A stretch of DNA of 38,089 bases, taken from NCBI GenBank assembly GCA_902624425.1, contig CACNXK010000008.1, positions 1 to 38,089 of the forward strand, in the 5' to 3' direction. Positions 19,020 through 28,412 of this stretch are shown one piece after another. The notes beneath the pieces were generated by a model. The model did no database searches. It saw only the letters and a list, made by a program, of their open reading frames with translations, and was not told where the DNA came from. The DNA is from an uncultured SAR86 cluster bacterium (GTDB lineage: Bacteria > Pseudomonadota > Gammaproteobacteria > Magnimaribacterales > D2472). The stretch's first letter is position 1; each line of letters opens with the position of its first letter. The position numbers were made by a program, and so were the translations under genes.

Positions 19020-22000
19020 CATAAAGTCGGTAATGATAATTGGTGCAGGCCCAATTATTATTGGTCAGGCATGCGAATTTGATTATTCTGGTGCTCAAGC
19101 ATGTAAGGCTTTGAAAGAGGAGGGCTATAGAGTAATTTTAGTTAACTCAAATCCAGCCACAATCATGACTGATCCTCTTCTTGCAGATGCAACCTATATT
19201 GAACCTATTCATTGGGAATCAGTTGCAAAAATTATTGAAAAAGAAAGACCAGATGTACTTCTTCCAACCATGGGAGGGCAAACAGGATTAAATACTGCTC
19301 TCTCACTGGCAAAAGAAGGAGTTCTAAAAAAATATAATGTTGAATTAATAGGAGCATCTAGAGAGGCAATTGATAAGGCGGAAGATAGACAACTTTTTGA
19401 TGAAACTATGAAAAAGATTAATCTGGAAACACCTCAATCTGGAATTGCGCATTCTATGGAAGATGCCCTAAAAGTTCAAAAAGAAATAGGATTTCCTTGC
19501 ATTATAAGACCTTCATTCACTCTCGGAGGTTCTGGAGGAGGAGTTGCCTACAATATTGAAGAATTCAAAACCATTTGTGAAAAAGGGTTAGATCTTTCAC
19601 CCACAAATGAGTTACTTATTGATGAATCTCTACTTGGCTGGAAAGAATATGAGATGGAGGTTGTTAGAGACAAGAATGACAATTGTATTATCATTTGCTC
19701 AATTGAAAATTTCGACCCAATGGGAGTTCATACCGGTGATTCAATAACAATAGCTCCTGCTCAAACTTTGACGGACAAAGAATTCCAAATTATGCGAAAT
19801 GCTTCTTTTAAAATCTTAAGAGAGATTGGTGTTGAAACAGGCGGTTCAAATGTTCAATTTGCAATAAATCCAGCAGATGGACGAATGGTTGTCATAGAAA
19901 TGAATCCCAGAGTTAGCAGATCTTCCGCTCTTGCTTCAAAAGCTACAGGGTTCCCCATCGCAAAAGTTGCTGCTCTTCTGTCAATTGGATATACACTCGA
20001 TGAGCTTAAAAATGATATTACCTCTGGACTCACCCCAGCATCATTCGAGCCATCTATTGACTATATAGTTACAAAAATACCAAAATTTGCATTTGAAAAG
20101 TTCCCTCAAGCAGAACCTAGACTCTCAACTCAGATGAAATCTGTTGGTGAGGTAATGTCAATTGGATCAAACTTTCAAGAATCCTTGCAGAAAGCTATTT
20201 GCAGCATGGAGGACGATAAGTGTGGATTAGAGAAAATTATTGATGACGAAGAGGAAATTCACGAAAAACTTGGATTTGAACTCACTTTCCCGGGTCCTGA
20301 AAGATTATTCTATATTGCAGACGCATTTAGATGTGGCTGGTCTCTTGAAAAGATTTTTAATTTGACATCCATAGATCCGTGGTTTTTAAGACAAATTGAA
20401 GATTTAATTAAAGAAGAAAATATTATAAAAGGATCAAAATTAGAAAAATTATCAAAACGAGATTTTTTCAGACTTAAAGCAAAAGGGTTTAGTGATCAAA
20501 GAATTGCGAATCTGCTTAACGAAGACTACGAAAAAATTAGATCAGCAAGAAAATCTCATAACATTGTTCCCTCATATAAACGGGTAGATACCTGCGCTGC
20601 TGAATTTAAAACTTCAACGTGCTATATGTACTCAACTTATGAGGGTAATTGTGAAAGCAATCCCACCAAAAAAAAGAAAATATTAGTTCTTGGCAGTGGC
20701 CCCAATAGAATAGGCCAAGGAATTGAGTTTGATTATTGCTGTGTTCACGCTTCATTGGCAATGCAGGAAGAAGGATTTGAATCGATCATGGTTAATTGCA
20801 ACCCTGAGACTGTATCAACAGATTATGACGTTTCAAATAGACTATATTTTGAACCAATTACTTCTGAAAAGATTTTAGACATAATTGATTTAGAAAAACC
20901 TGATGGCGTGATTATTCAATTCGGTGGCCAAACTCCTCTCAAGCTTTCAAATGACCTTGAAAATTACGGAGTAAATATTCTTGGAACTGAGCCAGATGCA
21001 ATTGATAGATCAGAAGATAGAAAAAGGTTTCAAGAAATAATAAACAAATTAAACCTTTTACAACCAAAAAACGCCACGGTTTCTAGCCTCCATGAGGCTC
21101 TGGAGAAATCAGATGAAATTGGATTCCCAATTGTTGTCAGGCCTTCATATGTTTTAGGTGGTAGAGCAATGGAATTAGTTAATAATAAAGATGAGCTAGG
21201 AATATATATTTCTGATGCTGTCCAAGCATCTAATGAAAGACCTATTCTGCTTGATCATTATTTAAATAATGCTATTGAGGTAGATGTTGATGTTGTTTCT
21301 GATGGAAAAGAAATAATGATAGGTGGAATTTTACAGCATATAGAACAAGCTGGTATTCATTCTGGCGATTCAGCTTGCTCTCTGCCACCTTATTCGTTGA
21401 ACAAGGAAGTTATAGAAGAACTTGAAATACAATCTAAAAAATTAGCAAAGGAACTGAATGTGATCGGCTTAATGAATGTTCAATTCGCTATTAAAAATAA
21501 TGAAGTCTATATACTAGAGGTTAACCCTAGAGCATCAAGAACTGTTCCATTCATATCTAAATGTATAGGGAACTCTCTAGTAAAAGTTGCTGCAAAAACG
21601 ATGGTTGGTAAAAGTTTATCCGAGCTTAAATTTTCTAATGCGCTCCCTCAAAATAAGTTCTTTGTGAAAGAAGCCGTTTTACCATTTGATAAGTTTCCAA
21701 ATGTAGATCCAATTCTTGGCCCTGAAATGAAATCTACAGGAGAGGTAATGGGCATAGGAAGGAATTTTGGAGAAGCTTATGGAAAAGCCCAAAAAGCTGC
21801 AAATAAAATTTTAAGAAGAAAAGGAAAAATTTTTATAAGTGTTAAGGAAGGCGATAAAAAATACCTTGATAAGATTGTAAAAAGCGTGATTAGTTTTGGG
21901 TTTGAAATTATTGCAACTAAAGGTACTGCGGAATATATAAAGAATCTTGGTTTTGAGGTGGAAGAAATAAATAAAGTTGCTGAGGGGAGACCCCATATTG

Positions 22001-22209
22001 TTGATGCACTTTTAAATGATCAAGTTTGCCTTGTAATTAATACTACCCAGGGAAGACAATCTATTAAAGATTCAGCATCAATTAGACAAACAGCATTAAG
22101 AAAAAAGATTTTATGCACAACTACGATGTTTGGAGCAGACGCATTAGTAAAGGCATTAGAAAATCGAGAAGAAGACTGGGAGTTCAGTTCTTTGCAGGAA
22201 ATTAACTAA
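19003..22209 (+). CDS. carB: Carbamoyl-phosphate synthase large subunit
   Basis: Makes carbamoyl phosphate from bicarbonate, ammonia and two ATP. Two homologous halves are evident: each begins with a nucleotide-binding start ([18 protein letters not shown] near residue 12, [16 protein letters not shown] near 563). Each also has an ATP-grasp domain with [12 protein letters not shown] or [12 protein letters not shown] and a metal site ([33 protein letters not shown]). A helical oligomerisation region links them, and an MGS-like allosteric domain fills roughly residues 930-1068, ending with [13 protein letters not shown]. At 1068 residues it is full length (E. coli 1073). Allosteric control by UMP and ornithine is expected from the family. 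Confidence 0.98.
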   Translation: MPKRNDIKSVMIIGAGPIIIGQACEFDYSGAQACKALKEEGYRVILVNSNPATIMTDPLLADATYIEPIHWESVAKIIEKERPDVLLPTMGGQTGLNTALSLAKEGVLKKYNVELIGASREAIDKAEDRQLFDETMKKINLETPQSGIAHSMEDALKVQKEIGFPCIIRPSFTLGGSGGGVAYNIEEFKTICEKGLDLSPTNELLIDESLLGWKEYEMEVVRDKNDNCIIICSIENFDPMGVHTGDSITIAPAQTLTDKEFQIMRNASFKILREIGVETGGSNVQFAINPADGRMVVIEMNPRVSRSSALASKATGFPIAKVAALLSIGYTLDELKNDITSGLTPASFEPSIDYIVTKIPKFAFEKFPQAEPRLSTQMKSVGEVMSIGSNFQESLQKAICSMEDDKCGLEKIIDDEEEIHEKLGFELTFPGPERLFYIADAFRCGWSLEKIFNLTSIDPWFLRQIEDLIKEENIIKGSKLEKLSKRDFFRLKAKGFSDQRIANLLNEDYEKIRSARKSHNIVPSYKRVDTCAAEFKTSTCYMYSTYEGNCESNPTKKKKILVLGSGPNRIGQGIEFDYCCVHASLAMQEEGFESIMVNCNPETVSTDYDVSNRLYFEPITSEKILDIIDLEKPDGVIIQFGGQTPLKLSNDLENYGVNILGTEPDAIDRSEDRKRFQEIINKLNLLQPKNATVSSLHEALEKSDEIGFPIVVRPSYVLGGRAMELVNNKDELGIYISDAVQASNERPILLDHYLNNAIEVDVDVVSDGKEIMIGGILQHIEQAGIHSGDSACSLPPYSLNKEVIEELEIQSKKLAKELNVIGLMNVQFAIKNNEVYILEVNPRASRTVPFISKCIGNSLVKVAAKTMVGKSLSELKFSNALPQNKFFVKEAVLPFDKFPNVDPILGPEMKSTGEVMGIGRNFGEAYGKAQKAANKILRRKGKIFISVKEGDKKYLDKIVKSVISFGFEIIATKGTAEYIKNLGFEVEEINKVAEGRPHIVDALLNDQVCLVINTTQGRQSIKDSASIRQTALRKKILCTTTMFGADALVKALENREEDWEFSSLQEIN

Positions 22210-22220
22210 TTTTCACAAAT

Positions 22221-22229
22221 TGATATAAT
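22221..22229 (+). promoter_or_regulatory. Perfect extended -10 directly before greA
   Basis: TGATATAAT is an exact match to TGnTATAAT and ends 6 bases before the greA ATG at 22236. Transcription normally starts about 7 bases after the -10, which would place +1 on or next to the A of the ATG. There is no Shine-Dalgarno in the short space. An exact -35 is not seen, as is common for extended -10 promoters. Confidence 0.6.
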
Positions 22230-22235
22230 TAACCC

Positions 22236-22712
22236 ATGTCTAGGGTACCAATTACAAAAGAGGGTGAAATGCTCTTAAAAGAAAGGCTTACAAATCTTAA
22301 GTTTGTTGAAAGGCCAAAGATTTCAGAGGCAATAGCTGAAGCTAGAGCACATGGCGACTTAAAAGAAAATGCAGAATATCATGCTGCAAAAGAGCAACAA
22401 GGCTTAACTGAGGCAAAGATCAATGAGCTAGAGCATGCTCTAGCAAATGCGCAGGTAATCGATGTTAAAGAATTACCTTACACAGGTAAAGTAGTCTTTG
22501 GCGCAACTATTAAACTCTATAATTTAGATTCAGATGAATCAATTTCTTATAAGATTGTTGGAAATCTAGAATCAGATCCTGCAAAAGGAATGATTTCTGT
22601 TGATACACCCATTGGTAAAGGTTTGATTGGAAAGTCGGTAGGCGATGAGGTAAATATTGAAACACCATCTGGAAAGCTTAACTTTGAAATAGAAGAAGTA
22701 GAGCATATTTAA
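22236..22712 (+). CDS. greA: Transcription elongation factor GreA
   Basis: Rescues backtracked RNA polymerase by stimulating cleavage of the nascent RNA 3' end. The N-terminal antiparallel coiled coil (about 1-75) carries the tip motif [17 protein letters not shown] (residues 35-51) with the acidic Asp/Glu that bind the catalytic magnesium. The C-terminal FKBP-like domain ends with [18 protein letters not shown]. The 158 residues are exactly the E. coli length. It follows carB after 26 bases and seems to have its own promoter inside that gap. It is followed by rlmE after 3 bases. Confidence 0.97.
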   Translation: MSRVPITKEGEMLLKERLTNLKFVERPKISEAIAEARAHGDLKENAEYHAAKEQQGLTEAKINELEHALANAQVIDVKELPYTGKVVFGATIKLYNLDSDESISYKIVGNLESDPAKGMISVDTPIGKGLIGKSVGDEVNIETPSGKLNFEIEEVEHI

Positions 22713-22715
22713 TTC

Positions 22716-23279
22716 ATGCATGCCGATAACTGGGCTCAGAAAGCAAAATCATTAGGCTACAGATCCAGAGCTGTATTTAAATTAATACAAATATTGGAAA
22801 AAATAAAAAAATTAAAGAATCCAAGCTTAATTCTTGATATTGGATCTGCTCCTGGAGGGTGGTCTCATTATTTAAAAGATAAGTATCCGAGCTCTGAAAT
22901 TTTTGCTATTGATCTTTTAGAAATGAAAGAAATTAAAGGAGTAAATTTTTTTCAGGAGGATTTAAGGAACATTGAAAATATAGTTCAGATAAATCAGCTA
23001 AAAAATGAGTTTTGCCTTGTGATTTCTGATTTAGCCCCAAATTTAAGTGGTATACGCAGTATTGATGAAGCTAATATATATGAGCTAAATCTTTTAACAT
23101 TAGAGCAGGCTGAAAAGTTTCTAAATGATAATGGAATATTTATTGTTAAAACATTTCAAAACAGTAACTTAAAAAAATTTAGGAAAGAAATGGAAAATAT
23201 TTTCAAAATAGTTCAAACTGCTAAACCCGCTGCTTCCAAGAAGCAGTCAAAAGAGATATATTTATACGGTATTAAGTAA
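22716..23279 (+). CDS. rlmE: 23S rRNA U2552 2'-O-methyltransferase (RlmE/FtsJ)
   Basis: Methylates the ribose of U2552 in the 23S A-loop late in 50S assembly, using SAM. The SAM site is [15 protein letters not shown] (residues 39-53). The catalytic K-D-K-E tetrad is Lys22 (SRAVFKL), Asp105 ([10 protein letters not shown]), Lys145 (FIVKTFQ) and Glu180 (SKEIYLYG). At 187 residues it is about 20 shorter than E. coli RlmE (209), entirely at the N-terminus, where the first conserved block starts at residue 5. It is followed after 2 bases by ftsH, the standard rlmE-ftsH pair. Confidence 0.96.
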   Translation: MHADNWAQKAKSLGYRSRAVFKLIQILEKIKKLKNPSLILDIGSAPGGWSHYLKDKYPSSEIFAIDLLEMKEIKGVNFFQEDLRNIENIVQINQLKNEFCLVISDLAPNLSGIRSIDEANIYELNLLTLEQAEKFLNDNGIFIVKTFQNSNLKKFRKEMENIFKIVQTAKPAASKKQSKEIYLYGIK

Positions 23280-23281
23280 TT

Positions 23282-25192
23282 ATGAACGATTTTTTAAAGA
23301 ATATTTTTGTTTGGCTTGTATTGGGGTCAATAATATTTTTCGTATTTAATAGTGTTGAACCTACATCTCCAAGAGAAACTATTTCATACAGCCAATTTAA
23401 GCAAGAAGTTTTATCAGATAGAGTAGCTGAAGTTACATATAAAGGTGACCAAATGACTATATTTGGGCAAAGATTGGATGGATCAAAATTTAAGACGAAT
23501 CATCCAATTTATAAATCTGATCCTGTTCTAGATGCAGCTCTTCAAGATAACGGAGTTATAACTTCATATGAAGAAGTTCAACAGCCTTCGATATGGTCAC
23601 AACTTTTAGTGGGCGCATTTCCAATAATACTTCTCCTAGCAATATTCTTTTTCTTTATGAGGCAGATGCAGGGCAGTATGTCTGGAAGAGGTGGCCCAAT
23701 GTCTTTTGGTAAAAGTAAAGCCAAATTAATGGAAGGTGGAAAAGTAAAAACTACATTCAAAGATGTTGCTGGTTGCGAAGAGGCAAAACAAGATGTTCAA
23801 GAATTAGTTGATTATCTTAAAGATCCTACTAGATTCCAGAAGGTTGGAGGTAAAATTCCTCGGGGTGTTCTTATGGTTGGACCTCCTGGAACAGGTAAAA
23901 CACTTCTTGCAAGAGCTACTGCTGGTGAAGCTAGAGTACCTTTCTTTAGCATATCTGGATCAGACTTTGTTGAAATGTTTGTTGGTGTTGGTGCATCAAG
24001 AGTAAGAGATATGTTTGATCAAGCCAAAAAGAACTCACCATGCATAGTATTTATCGATGAGATTGATGCAGTGGGCAGACACAGAGGTGCTGGTCTTGGT
24101 GGTGGTCATGATGAGCGAGAACAAACGCTTAATCAGCTACTTGTCGAAATGGATGGTTTCGAAGCCAATGACGGCATAATAATTGTTGCAGCTACCAACC
24201 GACCTGATGTTCTTGATCCAGCATTATTGAGGCCTGGAAGATTTGATAGACAGGTTGTCGTAGGTTTACCTGATATAAGAGGAAGAGAACAGATACTGAA
24301 AGTTCATGTAAAAAAAGTACCTCTTGATAAAAATGTTGATTTAAGAGCTATTGCTAGAGGAACGCCCGGTTTTTCAGGGGCCGACTTGGCAAACCTCATT
24401 AATGAGGCTGCTTTGTTTGCTGCTAGATATGGTGACAAAACTGTTGAACAATCTCATTTAGATCTAGCAAAGGATAAGATAATGATGGGTCCTGAAAGAA
24501 AGTCAATGATCTTAACAGAGGAACAAAAACGTCTTACGGCATACCATGAGGCAGGGCATGCAATTGTAGGTAGAATCGTCCCTGAACATGACCCAGTTTA
24601 CAAAGTAACCATTATTCCTCGAGGAAGAGCACTTGGCGTAACTATGTTCTTACCAGAAGATGACAAATACATGCAAAGTAAAGAGTATCTTCTCAGTAGA
24701 ATATGTACTCTGTACGGTGGAAGAATTGCTGAGCAACTAATTAATGGAGAGAGAAATATTACTACCGGTGCATCAAATGATATTGAGGTTGCTACTGGAA
24801 TTGCTACAAACATGGTAACTAAATGGGGATTCTCTGATAAGGTAGGACCTCTAAAGTTTGGAGAGGATGATTCTAGTCCGTTTCTTGGTAGAACCGCATC
24901 TCAGACTTCACAGACCTACAGCGATGAAACCTCAAAACTAATTGATAACGAGATCAAGGACATTATCAATTCGTGCTACGAGAGAGCTGAAACTATTCTT
25001 AAAGAAAATATGGATAAGCTTCATACTATGGCAGAAGCACTTCTCAAATATGAAACAATTGATCAGCATCAAATCGATGACATTATGAGTGGAGCAGAGC
25101 CAAGAGAACCAAGTGATTGGAATAATGACGATGAAACTCCAAAAAAACCTTCAAAAGAATCTTCAATAAAAGGGCCGGCAGAAGAGTTATAA
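23282..25192 (+). CDS. ftsH: ATP-dependent zinc metalloprotease FtsH
   Basis: Inner-membrane AAA+ protease that degrades membrane and soluble substrates; in relatives it controls LpxC and so LPS synthesis. The two membrane segments are about 6-23 and 108-126, flanking a small periplasmic domain. Walker A GPPGTGKT is at 200-207, Walker [10 protein letters not shown] at 254-262, and the second region of homology includes [20 protein letters not shown] (304-323). The zinc site is HEAGH (422-426) with Asp500 as third ligand. The C-terminus is acidic and basic mixed (to residue 636; E. coli 644). glmM follows after 7 bases; folP, usually between them in Gammaproteobacteria, is absent. Confidence 0.98.
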   Translation: MNDFLKNIFVWLVLGSIIFFVFNSVEPTSPRETISYSQFKQEVLSDRVAEVTYKGDQMTIFGQRLDGSKFKTNHPIYKSDPVLDAALQDNGVITSYEEVQQPSIWSQLLVGAFPIILLLAIFFFFMRQMQGSMSGRGGPMSFGKSKAKLMEGGKVKTTFKDVAGCEEAKQDVQELVDYLKDPTRFQKVGGKIPRGVLMVGPPGTGKTLLARATAGEARVPFFSISGSDFVEMFVGVGASRVRDMFDQAKKNSPCIVFIDEIDAVGRHRGAGLGGGHDEREQTLNQLLVEMDGFEANDGIIIVAATNRPDVLDPALLRPGRFDRQVVVGLPDIRGREQILKVHVKKVPLDKNVDLRAIARGTPGFSGADLANLINEAALFAARYGDKTVEQSHLDLAKDKIMMGPERKSMILTEEQKRLTAYHEAGHAIVGRIVPEHDPVYKVTIIPRGRALGVTMFLPEDDKYMQSKEYLLSRICTLYGGRIAEQLINGERNITTGASNDIEVATGIATNMVTKWGFSDKVGPLKFGEDDSSPFLGRTASQTSQTYSDETSKLIDNEIKDIINSCYERAETILKENMDKLHTMAEALLKYETIDQHQIDDIMSGAEPREPSDWNNDDETPKKPSKESSIKGPAEEL

Positions 25193-25199
25193 TAGGTTT

Positions 25200-26525
25200 A
25201 TGAATCTTAAATTTGGTACCGACGGAATTAGGGGTCCAGTCGAAACTAAAGTTACTCCTGAAGCTTGTCTTCGAATAGGCCATGCAGCTGGCATTGTTTT
25301 CAAAGAGCTTGGTTGGGATACGGTATTAATTGGAAAAGACACCAGAGTCTCTGGATATATGCTTGAAGCTGCTCTTCAAGCAGGGTTTTTATCTGTTGGG
25401 ATGAATGTAAGGCTTTTGGGCCCTCTGCCAACACCTGGCGTTGCATATTTAACGAAATCTTTTAGAAATCAATGCGGAGTGGTTATCAGCGCTTCACATA
25501 ACGATTATCACGATAATGGAATAAAGATTTTCGACAATAGCGGTGTAAAAATAGATAGAAAGATTGAAATGATGATTGAAAACATTCTAAGTGAGAAAAT
25601 TACTTCGTTACCATCAGTAGAAATTGGAAAAGCAAAAAGATTTGATGAATCTGGACCCAGGTACGTAGAGTTTTGTAAATCTTCTGTTCCCGATGAAATA
25701 AGTTTTAGTGATTTAAGAATTGTCCTTGATTGTGCTAATGGTGCATCTTATAAAGTTACTCCAGATGTTTTCCATGAGTTGGGAGCGGAAATTATAGTGG
25801 TTGGTGACAAACCAGATGGCTTTAATATTAATAAGGATTGCGGCTCAACCAATCCACAGCTTGTTCAAAAACTTGTTAAAGAGCACAGAGCGGATTTTGG
25901 TATTTCCCTTGATGGTGATGCAGATAGAGTAACTATTGTTGACAGAGATTCAAACATATTAGATGGAGATGATATTCTCTACATATTGGGTTTTGCAAAT
26001 CCAAATAGAACAGGACCATGGTCTGGTATTGTTGGAACTCAGATGTCAAATGTTGGATTAGAAGACGGCCTTAATAAACTTGGATATGCTTTTAAAAGAG
26101 CAGATGTCGGTGACAAGTATGTTTCAGATCTATTATTAAAAGAGGGATGGCTTCTCGGTGGGGAACCGTCTGGTCATATTATTTGCAGAGACCTTGTAAG
26201 TACTGGAGATGGAACTATAGCGGCATTGAAAACAATTGGCTCTTTAGTAATGTTGGAGAAAGATCCAAAAGATGTGCTTGCAAACTATAATAGAATTCCT
26301 CAAATCAACGAATCAATAAGTGTTCTTAATAAAGATATTGTTAGTGATGCGGAGATAAAAACTGCTATAAATGACATTAAATCTGATTTAACAATAAACA
26401 GGGTTCTTGTTAGAGCATCTGGTACAGAAAATAAAATTAGGATAATGATTGAATCAGAAAATGAAAAAACTGCAAAGAAATATACGAATGACCTAATTAA
26501 GTTGTTTGAATCTAAAACCGCTTAA
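25200..26525 (+). CDS. glmM: Phosphoglucosamine mutase
   Basis: Interconverts glucosamine-6-phosphate and glucosamine-1-phosphate, en route to UDP-GlcNAc for peptidoglycan and LPS. Catalytic phosphoserine Ser99 lies in VVISASHNDYHDNGIK. The magnesium loop DGDADRV is near residue 240, the sugar-binding loop GGEPSGHI near 322, and the phosphate-binding loop RASGTENKIRIM near the C-terminus. Its 441 residues compare with 445 in E. coli. It is activated by phosphorylation of the serine (family knowledge). It sits between ftsH and tpiA in a tight cluster. Confidence 0.97.
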   Translation: MNLKFGTDGIRGPVETKVTPEACLRIGHAAGIVFKELGWDTVLIGKDTRVSGYMLEAALQAGFLSVGMNVRLLGPLPTPGVAYLTKSFRNQCGVVISASHNDYHDNGIKIFDNSGVKIDRKIEMMIENILSEKITSLPSVEIGKAKRFDESGPRYVEFCKSSVPDEISFSDLRIVLDCANGASYKVTPDVFHELGAEIIVVGDKPDGFNINKDCGSTNPQLVQKLVKEHRADFGISLDGDADRVTIVDRDSNILDGDDILYILGFANPNRTGPWSGIVGTQMSNVGLEDGLNKLGYAFKRADVGDKYVSDLLLKEGWLLGGEPSGHIICRDLVSTGDGTIAALKTIGSLVMLEKDPKDVLANYNRIPQINESISVLNKDIVSDAEIKTAINDIKSDLTINRVLVRASGTENKIRIMIESENEKTAKKYTNDLIKLFESKTA

Positions 26526-26526
26526 G

Positions 26527-27294
26527 ATGTCTCATCCTTTAGTTATAGCGAATTGGAAGATGAACCTTCCTAGTAAAGGCATTTCAGAATGGGTTTTGAA
26601 TGAAATGATATCAAGTAATGAGGAAAAAGACTTTGAAGAAAAAACTTCTTTTTTTAAATTCATGGGAGTTTGTCCTCCTATCTCACATTTATCTGAGTTA
26701 AAAACTCTAATGAATTTTGGACATTTTGGATCTCAAGATATTTCAAGATTTCAAGATGGGGCTAAAACAGGAGATATAAGTGCGGATATGATAATTGATA
26801 GAGGATGCACCTTTTCAATTATAGGACATTCCGAAAGAAGAGAATTTCATAACGAAACAAATGATGTTGTTTCAGAAAAACTTAAAATATGTTTAGAAAA
26901 AAATATTCTTCCAGTTGTATGCATTGGAGAATGTCTTGAAGACTATAATAATGGCGACACTCTAGATGTTCTTGAAAATCAATTAAAAGAAATATTTTCC
27001 TCAATAATTTCAGAAAATAAGTTGATAGTTGCTTATGAACCTATATGGGCAATAGGATCTGGAAAAACACCATCTGCTAAAGAGGTAAATAATATTCACC
27101 AACACATAAAAGATATAGTACAATCCGTCGCTAATATTAATGACATAAATATAATTTATGGCGGGAGTGTTAAAAGAGAAAATGCTAAAACTTTTTTCTT
27201 AGAGAAAAATATTGATGGTGCTCTTATAGGGGGCGCTTCATTAAATGGAAGAGAGTTCTTAGATATATACAATGATTTTATGGAGACTTTATAA
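26527..27294 (+). CDS. tpiA: Triose-phosphate isomerase
   Basis: Interconverts dihydroxyacetone phosphate and glyceraldehyde-3-phosphate in glycolysis and gluconeogenesis. The active site is complete: VIANWKMN (Asn and Lys), FSIIGHSERR (catalytic His), and VAYEPIWAIGSGK (catalytic Glu), with the phosphate loop IIYGGSVKREN and GALIGGASL. I start it at the ATG at 26527, one base after the glmM stop, giving 255 residues, the same as E. coli. An upstream TTG at 26506 would add seven non-conserved residues overlapping glmM. The position between glmM and secG matches Pseudomonas-type gene order. Confidence 0.97.
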   Translation: MSHPLVIANWKMNLPSKGISEWVLNEMISSNEEKDFEEKTSFFKFMGVCPPISHLSELKTLMNFGHFGSQDISRFQDGAKTGDISADMIIDRGCTFSIIGHSERREFHNETNDVVSEKLKICLEKNILPVVCIGECLEDYNNGDTLDVLENQLKEIFSSIISENKLIVAYEPIWAIGSGKTPSAKEVNNIHQHIKDIVQSVANINDINIIYGGSVKRENAKTFFLEKNIDGALIGGASLNGREFLDIYNDFMETL

Positions 27295-27297
27295 ATC

Positions 27298-27612
27298 ATG
27301 ATCTTATTTGTACAAATTCTATGCATCATACTTGCAGTTTTATTGGTTGTTTTAGTAATAATCCAACAAGGAAAAGGTTCAGATCTTGGCTCAGCATTCG
27401 GTGGCGGTTCTTCAAATTCAATGTTCGGAGCTTTAGGTCCGTCAAATCTTCTTGGACGTCTTACATGGATTGTTGGCTCACTTTTTTTAATTCTTGCAAT
27501 GACACAGGCAGTGCTTTTAAAGAATTTGAATACACAAGATAATTTAAGCTTCCCAGAGCAAGAAATCATTTTAGAGGAAGTTGACGAGCTAGATTCTTTA
27601 CCAACTGAGTAA
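27298..27612 (+). CDS. secG: Preprotein translocase subunit SecG
   Basis: Small inner-membrane partner of SecYE that assists SecA-driven export. Two membrane segments are visible (about 2-23 and 55-74), joined by a Gly/Ser-rich loop with QQGKGSDLGSAFGGGSSNSMFG (residues 22-43), the family signature. An acidic tail follows. The 104 residues are close to E. coli (110). It follows tpiA after 3 bases and ends 2 bases before the 3' end of a tRNA-Leu gene on the opposite strand. Confidence 0.95.
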   Translation: MILFVQILCIILAVLLVVLVIIQQGKGSDLGSAFGGGSSNSMFGALGPSNLLGRLTWIVGSLFLILAMTQAVLLKNLNTQDNLSFPEQEIILEEVDELDSLPTE

Positions 27613-27614
27613 CT

Positions 27615-27701
27615 TGGTGCCGAAGGCGGGACTTGAACCCGCACGAGCATTAGCTCACTACCCCCTCAAGATAGCGTGTCTACCAATTCCACCACTTCGG
27701 C
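27615..27701 (-). tRNA. tRNA-Leu(GAG)
   Basis: The 87-base minus-strand sequence folds as a class II tRNA: acceptor GCCGAAG/CTTCGGC, T arm GCGGG-TTCAAGT-CCCGC, and a long variable arm. The anticodon stem-loop is CTATC-TTGAGGG-GGTAG, so the anticodon is GAG and reads CUC/CUU. CCA is encoded (27615-27617). The same isoacceptor lies after secG in E. coli, but there it is on the secG strand; here it faces secG. AT-rich sequence upstream (TTATTATAT near 27715-27725 on this strand) could be its -10, without a clear -35. Confidence 0.95.
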
Positions 27702-27759
27702 TTTTATAAAAAAACATATAATAACTCAAAATATTTAAATAAAAAAAATTTGATATGCC

Positions 27760-27787
27760 TTGACCAACTGGCTATCATTTCTATAAA
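27760..27787 (+). promoter_or_regulatory. Sigma70 promoter for tRNA-fMet and the rimP-nusA-infB unit
   Basis: TTGACC (27760-27765) and TATAAA (27782-27787) with a 16-base spacer each match consensus at five of six positions. The expected start is near 27794, about 11 bases before the mature tRNA 5' end. Since rimP begins only 51 bases after the tRNA, the same promoter may also feed the downstream operon, as metY does in E. coli. Confidence 0.7.
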
Positions 27788-27804
27788 CTTCACTTTCGCT
27801 GCGT

Positions 27805-27881
<77 letters not shown>

Positions 27882-27901
27882 GTCAAAATTAGATTTTTGA
27901 T

Positions 27902-27921
27902 GGGGCATATGCCCTGTTTTT
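27902..27921 (+). terminator. Weak hairpin plus T-run between tRNA-fMet and rimP
   Basis: GGGCATATGCCC (27903-27914) is a perfect palindrome that can form a 4-bp GC-rich stem with an AUAU loop (plus a G-U pair), followed after TG by five Ts. It could trim or partly end transcription after the tRNA while letting some polymerase through to rimP. The stem is short, so a partial attenuator or processing site is more likely than a full stop. Confidence 0.4.
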
Positions 27922-27932
27922 GTATATGGAAT

Positions 27933-28412
27933 ATGGAAAAAGAGAAAATAAAAGAAATTATTGAACCAATTGCTCAAGATCATGGTTGTGACTTTTGGGG
28001 CTTAGAGATATCTCAAGGTAAAAATATACCAACTTTAAGGGTTTTTATAGATGCTATTAATGGAGCAACTATTGAAGATTGTGAGAATGTTTCTAGAGAC
28101 TTAAATTTAGAACTTTCTTTGGATTCAGACTTCATAGAGGACTATATACTTGAAGTTTCCACTCCAGGACTTGATAGAAAATTTTTTTACAGTTATCAGT
28201 TAAATGACTTTATTGGGAAAAAACTAAAAATTAAACTCAAAGATAAAATAAATGAAAAAAAAACCTTCAAAGCTGTTTTAAATTCTGTTGATGATGATTT
28301 TTTAGAGCTAAACGTAGGAAAGGAAAAATTGACTGTAGATTTTAGAAAAATAGATATGTGCAAATTAATGCCAAATTACAAAGAAATTTTGAGGGAAAAA
28401 AATGGAAGGTAA
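27933..28412 (+). CDS. rimP: Ribosome maturation factor RimP
   Basis: Helps 30S subunit assembly. The ATG at 27933 starts MEKEKIKEIIEPIAQDHGCD, aligning with the family N-terminus; longer starts would run through the tRNA 3' region. The core motif LEVSTPGLDRKFF (about residues 72-84) is the RimP signature, in the N-terminal alpha/beta domain. The C-terminal SH3-like domain contains KKLKIKLKDKINEKKTF. The 159 residues compare with about 150 in E. coli. Its end overlaps nusA by 11 bases. Confidence 0.94.
   Translation: MEKEKIKEIIEPIAQDHGCDFWGLEISQGKNIPTLRVFIDAINGATIEDCENVSRDLNLELSLDSDFIEDYILEVSTPGLDRKFFYSYQLNDFIGKKLKIKLKDKINEKKTFKAVLNSVDDDFLELNVGKEKLTVDFRKIDMCKLMPNYKEILREKNGR

Noticed and set aside
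26506-26526. TTG start adding seven residues to TpiA
   Set aside because: The added residues overlap glmM and are not conserved; the ATG gives the exact family length.
27156-27650. Minus-strand frame across tpiA, secG and tRNA-Leu
   Set aside because: It runs opposite two real genes and into a tRNA, so it cannot be a sensible protein gene.
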